A stretch of DNA of 5,256 nucleotides, taken from NCBI GenBank assembly GCA_041484845.1, contig JBGPIK010000458.1, forward strand, positions 1 to 5,256. The letters are read 5' to 3'. Under the pieces are notes generated by a model. That model was not told the DNA's origin. It did no database searches and saw nothing but the letters and a program-made list of their open reading frames with translations. Each line of letters opens with the position of its first letter. Within the stretch, counting starts at the first letter, position 1. This DNA is from JBGPIK01 sp041484845. Lineage in GTDB: Bacteria > Desulfobacterota > Binatia > UBA9968. A program made the translations under genes and the position numbers. Below are positions 5,032 to 5,256 of the stretch, piece by piece.

Positions 5032-5256
5032 TTAGTTCGGCAGTCGTTGATATTTGCCCTTGAAAAACAGTAGCGGCCGCTCGCCGGAAGCGTGCGCGTG
5101 GAGGATCTCCCCGACCACGATGGTATGATCGCCGCCATCGAGGCATTGGGTAATCGTGCATTCGATATAGCCCAGCACGCCGTCAAGAATGGCCGCGCCG
5201 TTCCTGCCCTCGTGCCACTCGATCCCGGCGAATTTGTCGATTCCCTTGGTGGCGAA
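5032..5256 (-). CDS. Flavin reductase-like (FMN-binding) domain protein, C-terminal part
   Basis: An open frame enters from the right edge and ends at TAA (5034-5032), giving 74 residues with no start in the window. The sequence fits the C-terminal half of the flavin-reductase-like FMN-binding split barrel (PF01613): FATKGIDKFAGIEWHEGRNG, then AAILDGVLGYIECTI, then the conserved D-G-G-D-H-T-I-V-V-G strand, and a terminal PLLFFKGKYQRLPN where relatives have P-L-L-F/Y-x-x-G-x-Y. Such proteins use NAD(P)H to reduce FMN or FAD, often supplying a partner flavin monooxygenase, while others hold flavin as oxidoreductases. The partner cannot be told from this window. The gene converges on the DUF72 gene, and the repeat element ends 28 bases beyond its stop codon. 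Confidence 0.9.
   Translation of the reverse strand, partial: FATKGIDKFAGIEWHEGRNGAAILDGVLGYIECTITQCLDGGDHTIVVGEILHAHASGERPLLFFKGKYQRLPN

Noticed and set aside
4902..5186. Minus-strand open frame of 94 codons at the right end
   Set aside because: The overlapping frame ending at 5032 gives a clear flavin-reductase domain; this one is out of frame with it and runs into the repeat.

Overview
The window reads as ordinary bacterial chromosome of moderate GC content. It has four protein genes and one partial gene end to end, and its intergenic spaces are unusually rich in small repeats. The MutS sequence, the putative AMIN-type amidase behind it and the repeat-filled spacers suggest a Gram-negative-type bacterium, perhaps a deltaproteobacterium-like or other uncultured soil or sediment lineage. 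That placement is a weak inference; nothing here fixes the phylum.

Layout: a minus-strand gene set runs from right to left. It starts with a MerR-family regulator (3067-3549), followed after only 5 bp by mutS (482-3061). After a 206-bp gap comes the start of a secreted protein (1-275, cut by the window edge), which looks like an AMIN-domain N-acetylmuramoyl-L-alanine amidase. Divergent from the regulator is a DUF72/YecE-family gene (3861-4673, plus strand). Convergent with that is the C-terminal end of a flavin-reductase-like protein (5032-5256, minus strand, cut by the edge).

The 311-bp divergent spacer (3550-3860) holds a candidate promoter and a 16-bp inverted-repeat operator for the MerR gene, plus a 75-bp double-hairpin repeat (3701-3775). 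The 358-bp convergent spacer (4674-5031) holds a 9-bp-period TTGAAC-type tandem repeat and a composite repeat.

The most striking observation is a roughly 160-bp dispersed element present twice in inverted orientation: 320-480 behind mutS and 4751-5003 behind the DUF72 gene. The first copy is bounded exactly by a 19-bp near-perfect direct repeat (17/19). That repeat duplicates the last codons and stop of mutS: the outer copy still reads Glu-Glu-Ala-Lys-Lys-stop, the inner one Glu-Glu-Ala-Lys-Arg-stop. The insertion therefore appears to have landed at the 3' end of mutS and pushed the downstream amidase gene from 25 to 206 bp away. The second copy is itself interrupted by a 101-bp AT-rich insert with perfect 13-bp terminal inverted repeats, flanked by a second duplication of about 17 bp. 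Both copies carry a long hairpin that pairs well only on the strand that would be transcribed from the gene upstream. No protein that would move these elements is encoded here.
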